Of a stretch of DNA of 64,000 nucleotides, positions 42,827 to 52,590 are shown in pieces (positions within the stretch are counted from its first letter, which is position 1; each line of letters begins with the position of its first letter). The translations under genes and the position numbers were made by a program. The stretch is from JADFGZ01 sp965222345 (GTDB taxonomy: Bacteria > Acidobacteriota > Terriglobia > 2-12-FULL-54-10), in NCBI GenBank assembly GCA_965222345.1, contig CBDCTS010000007.1:1054001-1118000 (forward strand), in the 5' to 3' direction. Below the pieces are notes generated by a model that worked only from the letters and a program-made list of their open reading frames with translations, was not told where the DNA came from and did not search any database.

Positions 42827-45439
42827 CTAATTGTGAGAATCCAGCAGCAATGCGGCGGTCTCGGTAAGGTGAGGTTCGGCCAGCGTGCCTGCCCAGTGGT
42901 ATTGTTGCCCGCTGGATTCGCTTTCTACGCTGAGATCCAGCGCGCGATCGAACCCGACCGAGCCGGTCACAATCAGCGAAAGCATCTGCGACGGATTCTC
43001 CCTGCCTCGCAGTTGGTCGGACGCTGTAACCGCCCTGAGCTCTTGCAGCAGGACTTCCCTGCCGCCTATGTGGAAGCCGGCCGATAAGGAAGCAAACGCG
43101 GTGGCAGGATTCGGATCGGCTGCCGGCGGCGCGCCCGTCAGGTCCAGGCCGTGGATCGCCAGATTGCGGCCTGTAGCTTCCCCGGATCCTTCCAAACGAT
43201 CCAGTATCTCATTCAGGTTGTCTCCGGAGCTTTCGAGGTACAGGCTGCCGTTTAACTTTCCGGAAAAATAGCCTCCCCAGGCAGTGGACGCCTCCGTAAG
43301 CTGATCCAAATCCAGGCTCGCGTAGCGGCTCTCGATCTGAAAGACCGGTGAATCGGAATCAAACCGAACGGTGGCGCTACCGGCTTGCTTGCCGCCGGCG
43401 AACACTCCGCTGAATCGCTCGATCGTGAGAAGCCGGTTCTGGAACTCCACATCAGCCTCGAAATTAGCGATTCCCGCGCTGCCAAGCCCAACCCTATCGG
43501 CTCGCAACCTACCCTGTGCCGCCAAGCCATCGAAGAAGGAGGAACTGCTGTTGCCGCCACTTCCAAACCCGAAGAAAGTTCCAGGCCGGTGGCGTGGATT
43601 CAGGAGTTGGTCCAGCTTGGCAATGTCAATGTCGGCAGCCTGGACGTCAAACTCAACCTCCAGCCAGTTGTCCCCGTTAGACAAAGCGGGCTTCGCAGCC
43701 GTCTCGGGGTTTGCTGAAGTGGATTTTGCCAAAAAAGTGCCCTTGAGCTCCATTCCACCGAGCACGGCAATTAAAGGACCGGCGCGGAGCTGGTCCGGAT
43801 GAAACTCCATCCGGACGCTTGAAATCTGGACGGGGCGGTTGACTGCCGCTGATTTCAGCTCGACGGCGGAAAGCTCGGCCCAGCCGGTGAGCCGGGGAGG
43901 CTTTCCCGCTGCCGTGGCAACGCCGATTTGTAAAGAGAGGTTTCCCCCCACAAGGTCCGCCTGGCTCCAGCGGCTTCCGAACGCTCTGGCCCACTGCAAA
44001 AAAGAATCCACCGGGATGGCCTCGCCGTGAAGCTCGATTGCGGTTTCCCATTTCTCCAGGTCCCAGCGCACAGCGACCTCGAAGGCGCCGCCTTGTTCCA
44101 ACCTCGCGGTGATGGGCTCGGTGCGGCCGGTTTTGCCTTCAAAAACAGCGCGAAAATCGTCGAGGCGGGCAACCTGTCCGGTTCCTTGCTCCCCCAGAAG
44201 CCCTTCCGTCAGGTTCAAGCTGCCAACCCAGCTTCTGGCTGAGCCCTCCATGTAAAGACGGCCGTTCACCAATCCTTCGGCAAGAACCTGAGTATCGAGA
44301 CCCGTGGTGAAGTGCCTGGCGAGTTCCACAATCGACTCCAGGGGAACATCGCGGAATTGCGCGCTCCAGTCCGTCGCAGGATCATGTAACAGGCGATCCA
44401 TCTTCCCCTGAATCACCACGGCGCCCTCCGCCAGGGGAACGGCGACGGAAGTCAGTTGTAGGGATTCCTCATCCACGTCCAGTATTCCCGTAATCTCCGC
44501 GCGGAGAGTGGAGGCGAAGGGAGGCGGCAACAGGTCCCAGCGATGCAAATCCTGAACGTCGGCCACGCCGGTCAGCCGAAGCAGCGAGGTAGTGCCCGTC
44601 AGGCGGCAGTGGAGGTCGAGCGCTCCATGCAGTCCGTAATCGTTGCCGGTAAAGACCCTCAGCAGGTCTCCCAGCAGGGCGTTCTCGGCGGCCAACTCCA
44701 GGCGCAGCGGCATGCCCGTTTCGGCGTGAATTTCCGAAGCAAATTCCAGGGGGCCAAACTCCGCCTCTGCCCGCACCCGGCTGACGGGATGATGCGGGAA
44801 GTCGCTCCGGTTCGGAGTTCCCTCGAACCACAGTTTCCAGGGCTTTCCCGAGGACGAGGGCGGAAGCAGCTCTAAATCCAGGGCATCGATGAAATATACC
44901 TTTTTCTGATTCCCGGACTTAAAGTTGATCCTGCCGGAATCAACCTGGATTTGCGGCAACGACGGAAAGTCTCTCCCCTTGTCCGCCGCATCCACGCTTG
45001 CTTCCACTATAGGCGAGGCCACGCTGCCCGAAGCCGCCCCGAGCGATTCCCCAAGCGATTCAAGGTTCCAATGGCCTTCTTCGTTGCGGACAACATTCAG
45101 GCTGGGACGGACAAAGACCAGGGAGGAAAACTGCATCCGGTCTTCCCAGAGCGATCGCAGCCCGACCGTGGCCTGCAAGACTTCCATTCGGGCAAACGGC
45201 TCGATCCCAAAGCGAGGGTCCTCTCCGACCACTACGTTCTCGATTTCAAACCCCGGCCCTCCCAGGAGCTTCAAGTGGACCTGGCCCGTTTGCACGGGCC
45301 GACCCAGCTCCCGTGAGAGGGCAGCAGCAATCTTTCCCTGCCAGGAATTGACCTCGACGAGCAGCGGAATCGTCAGGCTCAGCGACAGCAGAGCCGCCGC
45401 TGTCCAGAAGATTGTTCGGACCCAATGACGGTGCAGCAT
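42827..45439 (-). CDS. AsmA family protein
   Basis: 870 residues. One N-terminal membrane helix (IFWTAAALLSLSLTIPLLVE) is followed by the AsmA N-domain (LGRPVQTGQVHLKLLGGPGF, then IENVVVGEDPRFGIEPFARM) and repetitive beta-strands throughout. The C-terminal region (GSGEATGRNLAIHGLDLTGA, LSLIVTGSVGFDRALDLSVE) is typical of AsmA_2. Such proteins span the periplasm as lipid-transfer grooves or regulate outer membrane assembly. It lies downstream of lepB on the same strand. Confidence 0.85.
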   Translation of the reverse strand: MLHRHWVRTIFWTAAALLSLSLTIPLLVEVNSWQGKIAAALSRELGRPVQTGQVHLKLLGGPGFEIENVVVGEDPRFGIEPFARMEVLQATVGLRSLWEDRMQFSSLVFVRPSLNVVRNEEGHWNLESLGESLGAASGSVASPIVEASVDAADKGRDFPSLPQIQVDSGRINFKSGNQKKVYFIDALDLELLPPSSSGKPWKLWFEGTPNRSDFPHHPVSRVRAEAEFGPLEFASEIHAETGMPLRLELAAENALLGDLLRVFTGNDYGLHGALDLHCRLTGTTSLLRLTGVADVQDLHRWDLLPPPFASTLRAEITGILDVDEESLQLTSVAVPLAEGAVVIQGKMDRLLHDPATDWSAQFRDVPLESIVELARHFTTGLDTQVLAEGLVNGRLYMEGSARSWVGSLNLTEGLLGEQGTGQVARLDDFRAVFEGKTGRTEPITARLEQGGAFEVAVRWDLEKWETAIELHGEAIPVDSFLQWARAFGSRWSQADLVGGNLSLQIGVATAAGKPPRLTGWAELSAVELKSAAVNRPVQISSVRMEFHPDQLRAGPLIAVLGGMELKGTFLAKSTSANPETAAKPALSNGDNWLEVEFDVQAADIDIAKLDQLLNPRHRPGTFFGFGSGGNSSSSFFDGLAAQGRLRADRVGLGSAGIANFEADVEFQNRLLTIERFSGVFAGGKQAGSATVRFDSDSPVFQIESRYASLDLDQLTEASTAWGGYFSGKLNGSLYLESSGDNLNEILDRLEGSGEATGRNLAIHGLDLTGAPPAADPNPATAFASLSAGFHIGGREVLLQELRAVTASDQLRGRENPSQMLSLIVTGSVGFDRALDLSVESESSGQQYHWAGTLAEPHLTETAALLLDSHN

Positions 45440-45491
45440 CTCAGCTTCCGGCTTACCTTTTTCCTGTTGCGCGGCTCCGGCAGGGGCCGGT

Positions 45492-46268
45492 TTACCGGAT
45501 TAGATCAAACATCCGGCTCCAGCGCGTCTTTTGCGGGAAGTGAATGACGATATCGAGCAACTTCCCCACAAAATTCACGATCCCCGTCTGGCGATATTCT
45601 TCGCTGGAAGACTCAAACGACCAGTAGATCAACAGGGGCTGGCCGACAATGTTTTCCCTGGGAACAAACCCCCAATAGCGGCTGTCGGAGCTAAAATCGC
45701 GGTTGTCTCCCATCACAAAATATTCGCCCGGAGGAACCACGATTTCCCCATCCTCCACGTATTGCTGAAATTGCTCGGCCCAGTCTGAATAGACGCCTCC
45801 GGAGGGCGGGGAAGGGAAATTATCCCGGTACCGTTGAATGCGGGTGCTTTTGTGGATTACGTAGGGCTCCTCCAGCGCCTCCCCGTTTCGGTAGACCTGC
45901 TTGTCTTCGAGGCGGATTCGGTCGCCGGGCACGCCGACAACCCGCTTCACAAAATAGGTTCGCGGGTCCAGCGGATAGCGAAACACGATGATCCGGTCCC
46001 GCTCCACCTCGTGATAGGGCAGGACTCGCTTACCCGAAGAGGCAGGCCCGTAGGCAACCTTGTCGACCATCAGATGATCCCCAATCAACAGGGAATCTTC
46101 CATGGAACTGGAGGGAATTTTGAAGGCCTGGATTAGAAACGTGGTGCCGTACAGCGCCAGAATCACGGTGACAACCAGCGATTCCAGGTACTCCCGCGCA
46201 GTCGATTTCCCGCTCCGGGGCTGGGATTCGGATTCTTGTTTAACCGGCCTCTCTGTTTTCTGTGCCAA
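45492..46268 (-). CDS. lepB: Signal peptidase I
   Basis: 258 residues. One N-terminal membrane helix (LVVTVILALYGTTFLIQAFK), then IPSSSMEDSL with the catalytic Ser near 55, FVKRVVGVPGDRI with the catalytic Lys, and VMGDNRDFSSDSRYWG (boxes D/E). It cleaves signal peptides at the periplasmic side of the inner membrane. It starts at a TTG inside the end of rnc (29-base overlap), so translation is probably coupled. Confidence 0.93.
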   Translation of the reverse strand: MAQKTERPVKQESESQPRSGKSTAREYLESLVVTVILALYGTTFLIQAFKIPSSSMEDSLLIGDHLMVDKVAYGPASSGKRVLPYHEVERDRIIVFRYPLDPRTYFVKRVVGVPGDRIRLEDKQVYRNGEALEEPYVIHKSTRIQRYRDNFPSPPSGGVYSDWAEQFQQYVEDGEIVVPPGEYFVMGDNRDFSSDSRYWGFVPRENIVGQPLLIYWSFESSSEEYRQTGIVNFVGKLLDIVIHFPQKTRWSRMFDLIR

Positions 46269-47031
46269 ATTGGTCCTCTCGCAGTTTAGACAACGCTATC
46301 TTGGCCGCGGCCTGTTGGGCCGCTTTCTTGCTGTCCCCCTCCGCTTCCGCCAGTTGATCGGCTCCTACGCGGACCTGGACGGTAAAGACCTTGCTGTGTT
46401 CGGGGCCTCGTTCCTGGACGATCACGTAACGGGGTTGCGGCGCCTGCCGGGCTTGCAGCCATTCCTGCAACTCCGACTTGTAATCGCCGGTTTGGATCTG
46501 CTCCCAGTCGATTTTGCTGAGTATCGAGCGCCGGATAAAATCCCGAGCCGCCTCCACGCCGCCGTCCCAGTACAGGGCCGCCACCAAAGCTTCCAGAGCA
46601 TCCACCCGCAGTGTTCTTTTTATCCGGCCTCCGCTTTCCTCTTCTCCCTTGCCCAGAAGCAGGTAACGGCCGAGGTGGATTTCCCGCGCAGCCAAGTCGA
46701 GATAAGCTGCGCTGACCAAATGCGACTTGAGCTTGGAAAGCTGCCCGGCGGAATAGTTGGGAAACTGCCCGACTAAAACCTCGCTCACCAGGAAACCCAA
46801 TATGGAATCTCCCAGAAATTCCATCCGCTCGTTGGACAAATCCTCCCCCGCCGCGGATGATTGCTGTGCGTGGGAGCTGTGCGTCAGGGCCCGCAGCAGC
46901 AGCTCAGGCCGGGCAAAGGAGTAACCGATTCTTTCTTCCAACTCCAGCAACGCAGCCGTCCTCATGCTGCTTTCCCCGTCTTCCGGGAGAAAGAGCGTCT
47001 CTCCGTGTTGCTCGACTGCTGCGCTGGACAT
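46240..47031 (-). CDS. rnc: Ribonuclease III
   Basis: 263 residues. NERMEFLGDS is the catalytic signature (LEFLGD usual), VDALEALVAALYWDGG supplies the second acidic pair, and the C-terminal YKSELQEWLQARQA to KKAAQQAAAKIAL is the dsRNA-binding domain. It cuts double-stranded RNA, including rRNA precursors. Translation could start at the internal Met 22 codons in, which has a GGGGAAAG ribosome site and gives a more typical N-terminus. Confidence 0.93.
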   Translation of the reverse strand: MSSAAVEQHGETLFLPEDGESSMRTAALLELEERIGYSFARPELLLRALTHSSHAQQSSAAGEDLSNERMEFLGDSILGFLVSEVLVGQFPNYSAGQLSKLKSHLVSAAYLDLAAREIHLGRYLLLGKGEEESGGRIKRTLRVDALEALVAALYWDGGVEAARDFIRRSILSKIDWEQIQTGDYKSELQEWLQARQAPQPRYVIVQERGPEHSKVFTVQVRVGADQLAEAEGDSKKAAQQAAAKIALSKLREDQFGTENREAG

Positions 47032-47037
47032 GCTGAA

Positions 47038-47994
47038 CTACAGCGATCCTGGACCGGGAGCCTCACGCTCCTCCTCTTGGCCGATCAGAGGCTGGGACAG
47101 AACAGAGCCGGAGACAGGCGTCCGGGAAGCTGCTTGCGACTTGAGCACAAATTCTTTGGCCTCCGAGACCAGGTCCCTGGCTCCCCCGCCTGGAGACGGG
47201 ACCCTGACGCCTCCGGCAGCCGCTGACTGCTCCAGCGCTTTCAGAGCCAAGTCGTACTTCTCTTGGTAGGAGTAGGAAAGGCCCAGCCGGTACCATGTCA
47301 CCGGATCGGGCTGGGATGCCAGGGCCGTGGCCATCTTAAACTCCGCCTCCGCTCTGGCAAAGTCCTCGCGGATCAGCGCAATCAAACCCAGCGCCGCGCG
47401 CGGGGTCGCCTCCGCATCTTTTCTGGTCGTTTCCCACTGCGATGTGGAGAGATTCGGCGGCTTCTGGAGGGTAGAAAGCTGCTGCAAGGCGCGCTTGGCG
47501 TATTGCTCCGCGTCAGCCAGGTTTTCCTGATAGTCGATGTCGCTCCGGGTGGTTCTTTCCGGAATCGCCGAGGCAAGGGTCAACAGCGCCACCAGATTGT
47601 TTTCATTCTCCGATAGGGTCAGCTCTCCATAGGTCAGCACCCGGGAGAAGTCGTTTTTCGCTTGGTAGGCTTGCGTTGCCACTTGAAAGGCGTATTCCTT
47701 CAACTCCGTATTGGGGTATTCCAGCAGAAAGTCCTCTGCCAGGCGAACCTGCTCGTCCGGGTCCTGTTCCTGCATGAACTTTTGGTAGGCCGCAAATTCC
47801 GCCTGCGACTTTGCCTCTGGTCCCGGGTCTGGTTCCGGCTCCGGTTCTTGCGTTTGGGCTTGTGGTGCTGCGGCCTGCGGCGGCGGGGCAGCAGCCGATG
47901 CCGGAACGGTGGACACCGGAGCCACTGTGCCGAACATCAGGATTAGCATCAGGCCCAGCGGCAAAACATAAAAAGCGGACCGGGATCTTTGCAT
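47038..47994 (-). CDS. Exported TPR-containing protein
   Basis: I choose the ATG at 47994 with AAGGAG nine bases upstream, 318 residues; the first ATG at 48021 adds nine residues. Signal peptide VLPLGLMLILMFGTVAPVST, then a low-complexity Ala/Pro/Gln/Glu linker, then tetratricopeptide-like helices (EYAFQVATQAYQAKNDFSRV, ALGLIALIREDFARAEAEFK, WYRLGLSYSYQEKYDLALKA). It is probably a periplasmic scaffold. It lies six bases before rnc on the same strand. Confidence 0.75.
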   Translation of the reverse strand: MQRSRSAFYVLPLGLMLILMFGTVAPVSTVPASAAAPPPQAAAPQAQTQEPEPEPDPGPEAKSQAEFAAYQKFMQEQDPDEQVRLAEDFLLEYPNTELKEYAFQVATQAYQAKNDFSRVLTYGELTLSENENNLVALLTLASAIPERTTRSDIDYQENLADAEQYAKRALQQLSTLQKPPNLSTSQWETTRKDAEATPRAALGLIALIREDFARAEAEFKMATALASQPDPVTWYRLGLSYSYQEKYDLALKALEQSAAAGGVRVPSPGGGARDLVSEAKEFVLKSQAASRTPVSGSVLSQPLIGQEEEREAPGPGSL

Positions 47995-48067
47995 GCGTGC
48001 GGTCTCCTTACTTGCAATCATCCTTCACCTTCTTCACATTTCCGAAGCAGAATTTTCTTCGCCCCGC

Positions 48068-49648
48068 TTATCCCAGCGGGACGCCGTGCCGGGGTTTTGG
48101 TTCTTCCCTTTGGATGTCCTGCGGCTGGCTCGCCCCCGGCGGCGGCACGAAGCCTTCCGTCATGCCCTTCTCGGCAGCGGCGCGCGTGTCGGCGGAGGCG
48201 TCTCCAGTAGCCAGGGCGGCAGCGTATTCCGCCAGAGCCGCCTCCCGGTTTCCTTCCAGGTCCAGCATTCGTCCGAGATAAATGTGAGACCAGGCTTTCA
48301 AGTTGGGGTCTGCGCCCGAAGCCGCCACCTGCGTGAAGTATTGCCTGGCTAGTTCCGGATTGTTCTGATGGGTCGCGATGATGGCCAGTCCATAGAGGGC
48401 CCGCGGGCGCGGACCGTATTGCTTAGACAGGGAGTCAAAAATCCGTTGGGCGTCCTCATATTCTCCCAGCGCAATGCTGTTTTCTCCCCGGCGGGCCATC
48501 TGTTCAAACGAGGACCAGAGAATTTCGCGCCGCGGTTCGGCGGATTGGGCGCGGAACTGGACCTTTGACAGGCGCTCCTGCTCTCCTTCTACGGAGATGG
48601 CCTCGATCATCTCCGGATAATACAACCGCATCCCGACCGGCTGCTGTTCAAACACTTCCATCGCTTCAAAAAAATAAGAAGTCAGCAAAAAGCCTTCCTC
48701 GACGGCGTCGTTCACGATGCGCAGCCGGGCCTCGGAATCGGCCGTGGAACGGCGCGCCTGGACCGCCAGGATCAGCGACTCGACCAGCAGCAGGTTGAAA
48801 CTTCTTTGAAAGGAAATGTCGAGAGCAGGCGCTTGCTTGGTGATCTTCAGCAGTTCCTGTTTCGATACCACTTCCCTGCCGTATTTCAAAAGATAGGGAT
48901 CGAAATGATAGTGGAGCCACCCGTGCTGAATCTCCTGCTCCGGCATCTCCGCCGACGGGCTCGCCGCAAGGAAGTAGTCGTCCCCGTAGCTGCGAGCCTG
49001 GGTTTGGTTGGGCGCTCCCAGCGGATTGATGTAAACGGCGAAGCGCCGGTTCCAGTAGTTGACCGTGTTCACACGCAAATAGCTGTTGGTCTCCAGGATG
49101 ATTTGCGCCAGCGCTTTTTGATACCGTTCGCTTTCCCGCTCCATGGCCGGCAAATGTTTTTCCCACAGAGCCTGGATGTCGGCTTCCCGGTAAAAGGCGG
49201 CGATCAGCGGCACCATCTCTTGCAGGTCCAAAACGTCGGGAGGCAAGTTGACAGGGCTCAGTTGCAAATCGAAAGAGGGCGGGCCGGACATCAGAAGGGC
49301 CAGGGAAATATACTGGCCCACATCGCGGGAAGCATCATAGAGCTGGTGGTCCCGGTAAAAGTCCCTCAACGCCGGCAGGCTGGGAATGTCCTTTGCGGCC
49401 AGCTCGCGCCGCACGGCGTCCCGCATCGGCGCCAGCTCCGGCCTGCCCGCGCCCACGTCGTAACCGGCGGCGTTGATCGCTGCCAGCACTGTGAACAGTT
49501 GCAAGTTGGGCTCGGCAACCACTCCTTGTGCTTGCGCCTGCAGGGACACGGTTCCCAGCCACAACACAAAGCCATACAAGAAGATAGAAGGGAGTTTTTG
49601 AATTCTCAAAGGGCTTGTTTGCCTTTCGGCCACCGAATCGACGGCCAT
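48068..49648 (-). CDS. Exported protein with C-terminal TPR repeats
   Basis: 526 residues; signal peptide near residues 22-40 (SIFLYGFVLWLGTVSLQAQA). The middle part (DDYFLAASPSAEMPEQEIQH, HGWLHYHFDPYLLKYGREVV) is conserved-looking but unrecognised. The C-terminus holds TPR-like helices (EQMARRGENSIALGEYEDAQ, ARALYGLAIIATHQNNPELA-type units). It precedes the other TPR protein on the same strand. An HGWLHYHFD stretch could bind metal but no protease motif is complete. Confidence 0.7.
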   Translation of the reverse strand: MAVDSVAERQTSPLRIQKLPSIFLYGFVLWLGTVSLQAQAQGVVAEPNLQLFTVLAAINAAGYDVGAGRPELAPMRDAVRRELAAKDIPSLPALRDFYRDHQLYDASRDVGQYISLALLMSGPPSFDLQLSPVNLPPDVLDLQEMVPLIAAFYREADIQALWEKHLPAMERESERYQKALAQIILETNSYLRVNTVNYWNRRFAVYINPLGAPNQTQARSYGDDYFLAASPSAEMPEQEIQHGWLHYHFDPYLLKYGREVVSKQELLKITKQAPALDISFQRSFNLLLVESLILAVQARRSTADSEARLRIVNDAVEEGFLLTSYFFEAMEVFEQQPVGMRLYYPEMIEAISVEGEQERLSKVQFRAQSAEPRREILWSSFEQMARRGENSIALGEYEDAQRIFDSLSKQYGPRPRALYGLAIIATHQNNPELARQYFTQVAASGADPNLKAWSHIYLGRMLDLEGNREAALAEYAAALATGDASADTRAAAEKGMTEGFVPPPGASQPQDIQREEPKPRHGVPLG

Positions 49649-49837
49649 TTTCCTACTTACTACAGTCTAGGGAAATCGGGGTCCGGAGTCAACCGTTTGG
49701 GGAGGGGAGTGAACACTACACTCCCCTGAAAATACCCCTCCGGGCAAGACGGGTGTATACTCGCAATTGCCGGAGGGTCAAAGAACAAATTCCAGATAGA
49801 ACGCTCCACAATCCACGCAATAAGTTCCAGAGGGTAA

Positions 49838-50299
49838 ATGCATACCCAAAATAGAGTGAGCACAATGAAAGTCGAACGAGGATCTTTCTACAACCTTGTT
49901 AGGCCTCACCAGTACATTGGAACATCCGCTGCCATGCACATAAGCCATTCGATCACCGAGCCGATCCGACAGAATCTCAGTTGGGAGAAGCAATGGAAGG
50001 ATTGCGACCAAGGGTTAATCGCCTGTTGGGAACGAGGCCGCGAGAAGAGCAACGAAGACCCCACGCTGGCGGCTCAAGCGCGCGACGCCCGGCTCGTTGT
50101 CTTGCCGTGGAAGGGTGGCGTGAAAAAGGCAACCAAGAAGCAAAAACAGTATGGCACGCTGAATTACTTGGCAATGTGGCAAGGCCTGCGCGGCGACGAC
50201 CTCAACATCCCATTCGAAGAAGAGACGGTGTTGACCTGCCCGACGACACAAATGACTGTCGTGTTCACAAACGACTCCAACAAGTACGCCGAAGCATAA
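49838..50299 (+). CDS. Hypothetical protein, possibly acquired
   Basis: 153 residues from an ATG preceded by AGAGGG (an internal Met lies at residue 10). No signal peptide or membrane helix. IRQNLSWEKQWKDCDQGLIA, YGTLNYLAMWQGLRGDDLNI and TTQMTVVFTND read like protein. Its codon usage looks more AT-rich than the neighbours. No family recognised. Confidence 0.4.
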   Translation: MHTQNRVSTMKVERGSFYNLVRPHQYIGTSAAMHISHSITEPIRQNLSWEKQWKDCDQGLIACWERGREKSNEDPTLAAQARDARLVVLPWKGGVKKATKKQKQYGTLNYLAMWQGLRGDDLNIPFEEETVLTCPTTQMTVVFTNDSNKYAEA

Positions 50300-50376
50300 C
50301 CTTTGCCTGACAATGTAAGATGCAGTTGGTAGCTTCTTGACGTCGGCGCAGCTACTTCCTGTCAACTTTATAGACT

Positions 50377-51024
50377 TTATTTTCCGTCCACGCTGGCCCA
50401 CAGATACCAGGAAGCCACCGAGCGGTAGGGTTGCCATCGCCGGCCCATCTGTTCAAGTCTTTCAACAGAAGGCAGCGCGCCCAAGCCGTAAGTTTTTTGG
50501 ACGGCCTTGCGGATGCCCAGGTCGCCCACCGGCAGCACGTCCAGGCGGCCCATGCAGAAGATCAGAAACATCTCCGCCGTCCAGCGGCCAATCCCCTTAA
50601 CCTGAGTCAGGTGGGCGATGATCTCCTCATCTTCCATCGGCGAAAGATTGCGCAGCTTGAACGATCCGTCCAAAATGCGCCGCGAGAGTTCTTTTATATA
50701 AGAGACCTTTTGAGGAGAGAGGCCCGCCGCAAAAAGTTGACTCTCGGGGGTGCCGTCGATCTCCGCCGGGGTGGGAAACCGGCGGGAGGAATAGAGCGCC
50801 CGGAATCGGGCAAGGATGGCCGCCGCCGCATTGCCGGCCAGTTGCTGAAAGACGATGGCTTCCACCAGGGCGGCAAAATAATTGTTTCGCCCCGCTCGCC
50901 CCAGCCGGCAGGGTCCTATCCGGCGGATGAGGCCGGCCAGGACTGGATCGGATTGCGAAAGCTGCCGGACGGCTCGTTCAATGATCTGATCCGTTTTGAG
51001 AGGTTTTCGATCCAAAAAGAGCAT
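50377..51024 (-). CDS. DNA-3-methyladenine glycosylase, AlkA-like HhH-GPD
   Basis: 215 residues. The helix-hairpin-helix and Gly/Pro-Asp motif LTQVKGIGRWTAEMFLIF, followed by PVGDLGIRKAV with the catalytic Asp, is diagnostic. FAALVEAIVFQQLAG is the usual N-terminal helix. It removes alkylated bases from DNA. It lacks the AlkA N-terminal domain and the 4Fe-4S cluster of EndoIII, as in short AlkA forms. Confidence 0.9.
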   Translation of the reverse strand: MLFLDRKPLKTDQIIERAVRQLSQSDPVLAGLIRRIGPCRLGRAGRNNYFAALVEAIVFQQLAGNAAAAILARFRALYSSRRFPTPAEIDGTPESQLFAAGLSPQKVSYIKELSRRILDGSFKLRNLSPMEDEEIIAHLTQVKGIGRWTAEMFLIFCMGRLDVLPVGDLGIRKAVQKTYGLGALPSVERLEQMGRRWQPYRSVASWYLWASVDGK

Positions 51025-51141
51025 CGTTTGGCCTCAATGTAGCATAGTATTTGAGATCGACCTATGTCCGGGTCGGGTCAGGACGGGGCCGGAAGCGGAC
51101 AAGATTAGACCCAGGCCGCGAAATAAATCGGGAGGGCTTGA

Positions 51142-51672
51142 GTGCGAACTCTGACTGCTCTTGTTTTGGGAGGATGGTTGCTGGGAACGCTTCTGGTGGG
51201 GGGCGTGGCTGCCGAAAACTTTTTCCGGATCGACCGGCTGCTCGATTCGCCCTCTCATAGTTCCTTTCAAGACGTTGTTGCCCGGCTGCCCGCCGGGGAA
51301 GCCCGCGCGATGCTGCGTTACCTGGCCTCGGAGCTGAACCGTTTTTATTTTTACGTCTGGGGATGGGTGCAGTTGGTGTTAGGAGCGGCTTGTTTTGCCG
51401 TTGCCGCTCTCAAGCTGAAGCAGAAGAAACTCCTCATCGGCTTTTCTGTGATGCTGGCCGTGGTCGCGGTGATGGCGTTTTATATAACGCCGGAGATCAT
51501 CGAGGTGGGCCGGAGCCTGGATTTTGTGTCCCGCGAGCCGCCTCCGCCCGGCATGGCCGCCTTCGGCAGACTGCACGCCGCCTACTCGATCCTTGACCTT
51601 GGCAAATTGCTGACCGGCGTCTGGATGGCGATTGTCCTGGCGCGCTCGCCGCGAGAAACAGCGACGCCGTGA
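51142..51672 (+). CDS. Four-helix membrane protein, DUF4149-like
   Basis: 176 residues from a GTG with GGAGGG upstream. Hydrophobic helices at ALVLGGWLLGTLLVGGVAA, YFYVWGWVQLVLGAACFAVA, LLIGFSVMLAVVAVMAFYIT and LDLGKLLTGVWMAIVLA, with a periplasmic or cytoplasmic loop ending in FGRLHAAYS. The FGRLHAAYSILD pattern fits DUF4149. Function unknown; it precedes recO. Confidence 0.7.
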   Translation: MRTLTALVLGGWLLGTLLVGGVAAENFFRIDRLLDSPSHSSFQDVVARLPAGEARAMLRYLASELNRFYFYVWGWVQLVLGAACFAVAALKLKQKKLLIGFSVMLAVVAVMAFYITPEIIEVGRSLDFVSREPPPPGMAAFGRLHAAYSILDLGKLLTGVWMAIVLARSPRETATP

Positions 51673-51785
51673 GAGGCCAACCGGGCTGCTTCCTCGCCCG
51701 GTTTGCCCTGCCGAGCGGTTCTATGCTACCTTTTGATTTTTGAGACGTTATCAAGAAGGGGAGCAGGAGAAAATCTCCGGAGGCA

Positions 51786-52532
51786 ATGTCGGTTCGAGAG
51801 ACGGAAGCAATCATTCTCCGGACCTATCCGCTGAAAGAAGCTGACAAGATTGTCAGCTTTTTTGCGCGGGATGCGGGACGTGTGCGGGGGGTGGCGCGGA
51901 ACGCGCGCCGCAGCCTGCGGCGTTTTGGGGCGGCTCTGGAGCTTTTGTCGCACGTTCGCCTGCGATACTCCGAGCAAGCGTCCCGCGATCTGGTCCGGCT
52001 GGACTCCTGCGAGTTGCTCCAATCCTTTTTTGAGACCCAACGGAATTACGAAGCCAGCGTCGGGTTCAGCTATATTGCCGAAGTCTGCGAGCAATTGCTT
52101 CCGGAAGGCGAGGCGAATGACCCGTTCTTCCGGCTGGTCCTGCTGGTGGCGAACCAAATCCGCCGCACGGAGCAGATTTGGCAGTCCCTGACCTACTTTG
52201 ATCTGTGGGCTGTAAAGCTGGCGGGCTTTCTGCCCCCGCTGGACGTCTGCTGCCGCTGTGGCGCAAGCTTTGAGCCCGGCCAGCCGGCGTGGTTTCGTCC
52301 CGAATGGGAGGGCCTGCTGTGCGAGGCTTGCCGGGGCGGGGGAAGCTGGCGCGTCAGCAGCGAATCGCGGGCCTTGACCCGCACGATGCTTGCAGCCGCT
52401 TTGGAGGCTGTTCCGCCGGAGGGATGGACCAAGAGCCGGGCGGAAGACCTGCGAAAGTTCCTGGGCCAGCAGATCGAACGGCACATCGAACGCAAGCTGG
52501 TGACTCGCCCGCAACTGGAAGCACTGCCGTAG
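51786..52532 (+). CDS. recO: DNA repair protein RecO
   Basis: 248 residues; the ATG has GGAGG upstream. The N-terminal OB-fold (ETEAIILRTYPLKEADKIVS) and helical core are typical, and the zinc ribbon CCRCG followed by CEAC in the C-terminal half is present. RecO helps RecR load RecA onto gapped DNA. It lies immediately before glyQ. Confidence 0.93.
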   Translation: MSVRETEAIILRTYPLKEADKIVSFFARDAGRVRGVARNARRSLRRFGAALELLSHVRLRYSEQASRDLVRLDSCELLQSFFETQRNYEASVGFSYIAEVCEQLLPEGEANDPFFRLVLLVANQIRRTEQIWQSLTYFDLWAVKLAGFLPPLDVCCRCGASFEPGQPAWFRPEWEGLLCEACRGGGSWRVSSESRALTRTMLAAALEAVPPEGWTKSRAEDLRKFLGQQIERHIERKLVTRPQLEALP

Positions 52533-52590
52533 CACGCAAACCTTTTATATCTGGCCGGGAAGTTTCGATCCCGCACCAAACGAGAAACGA

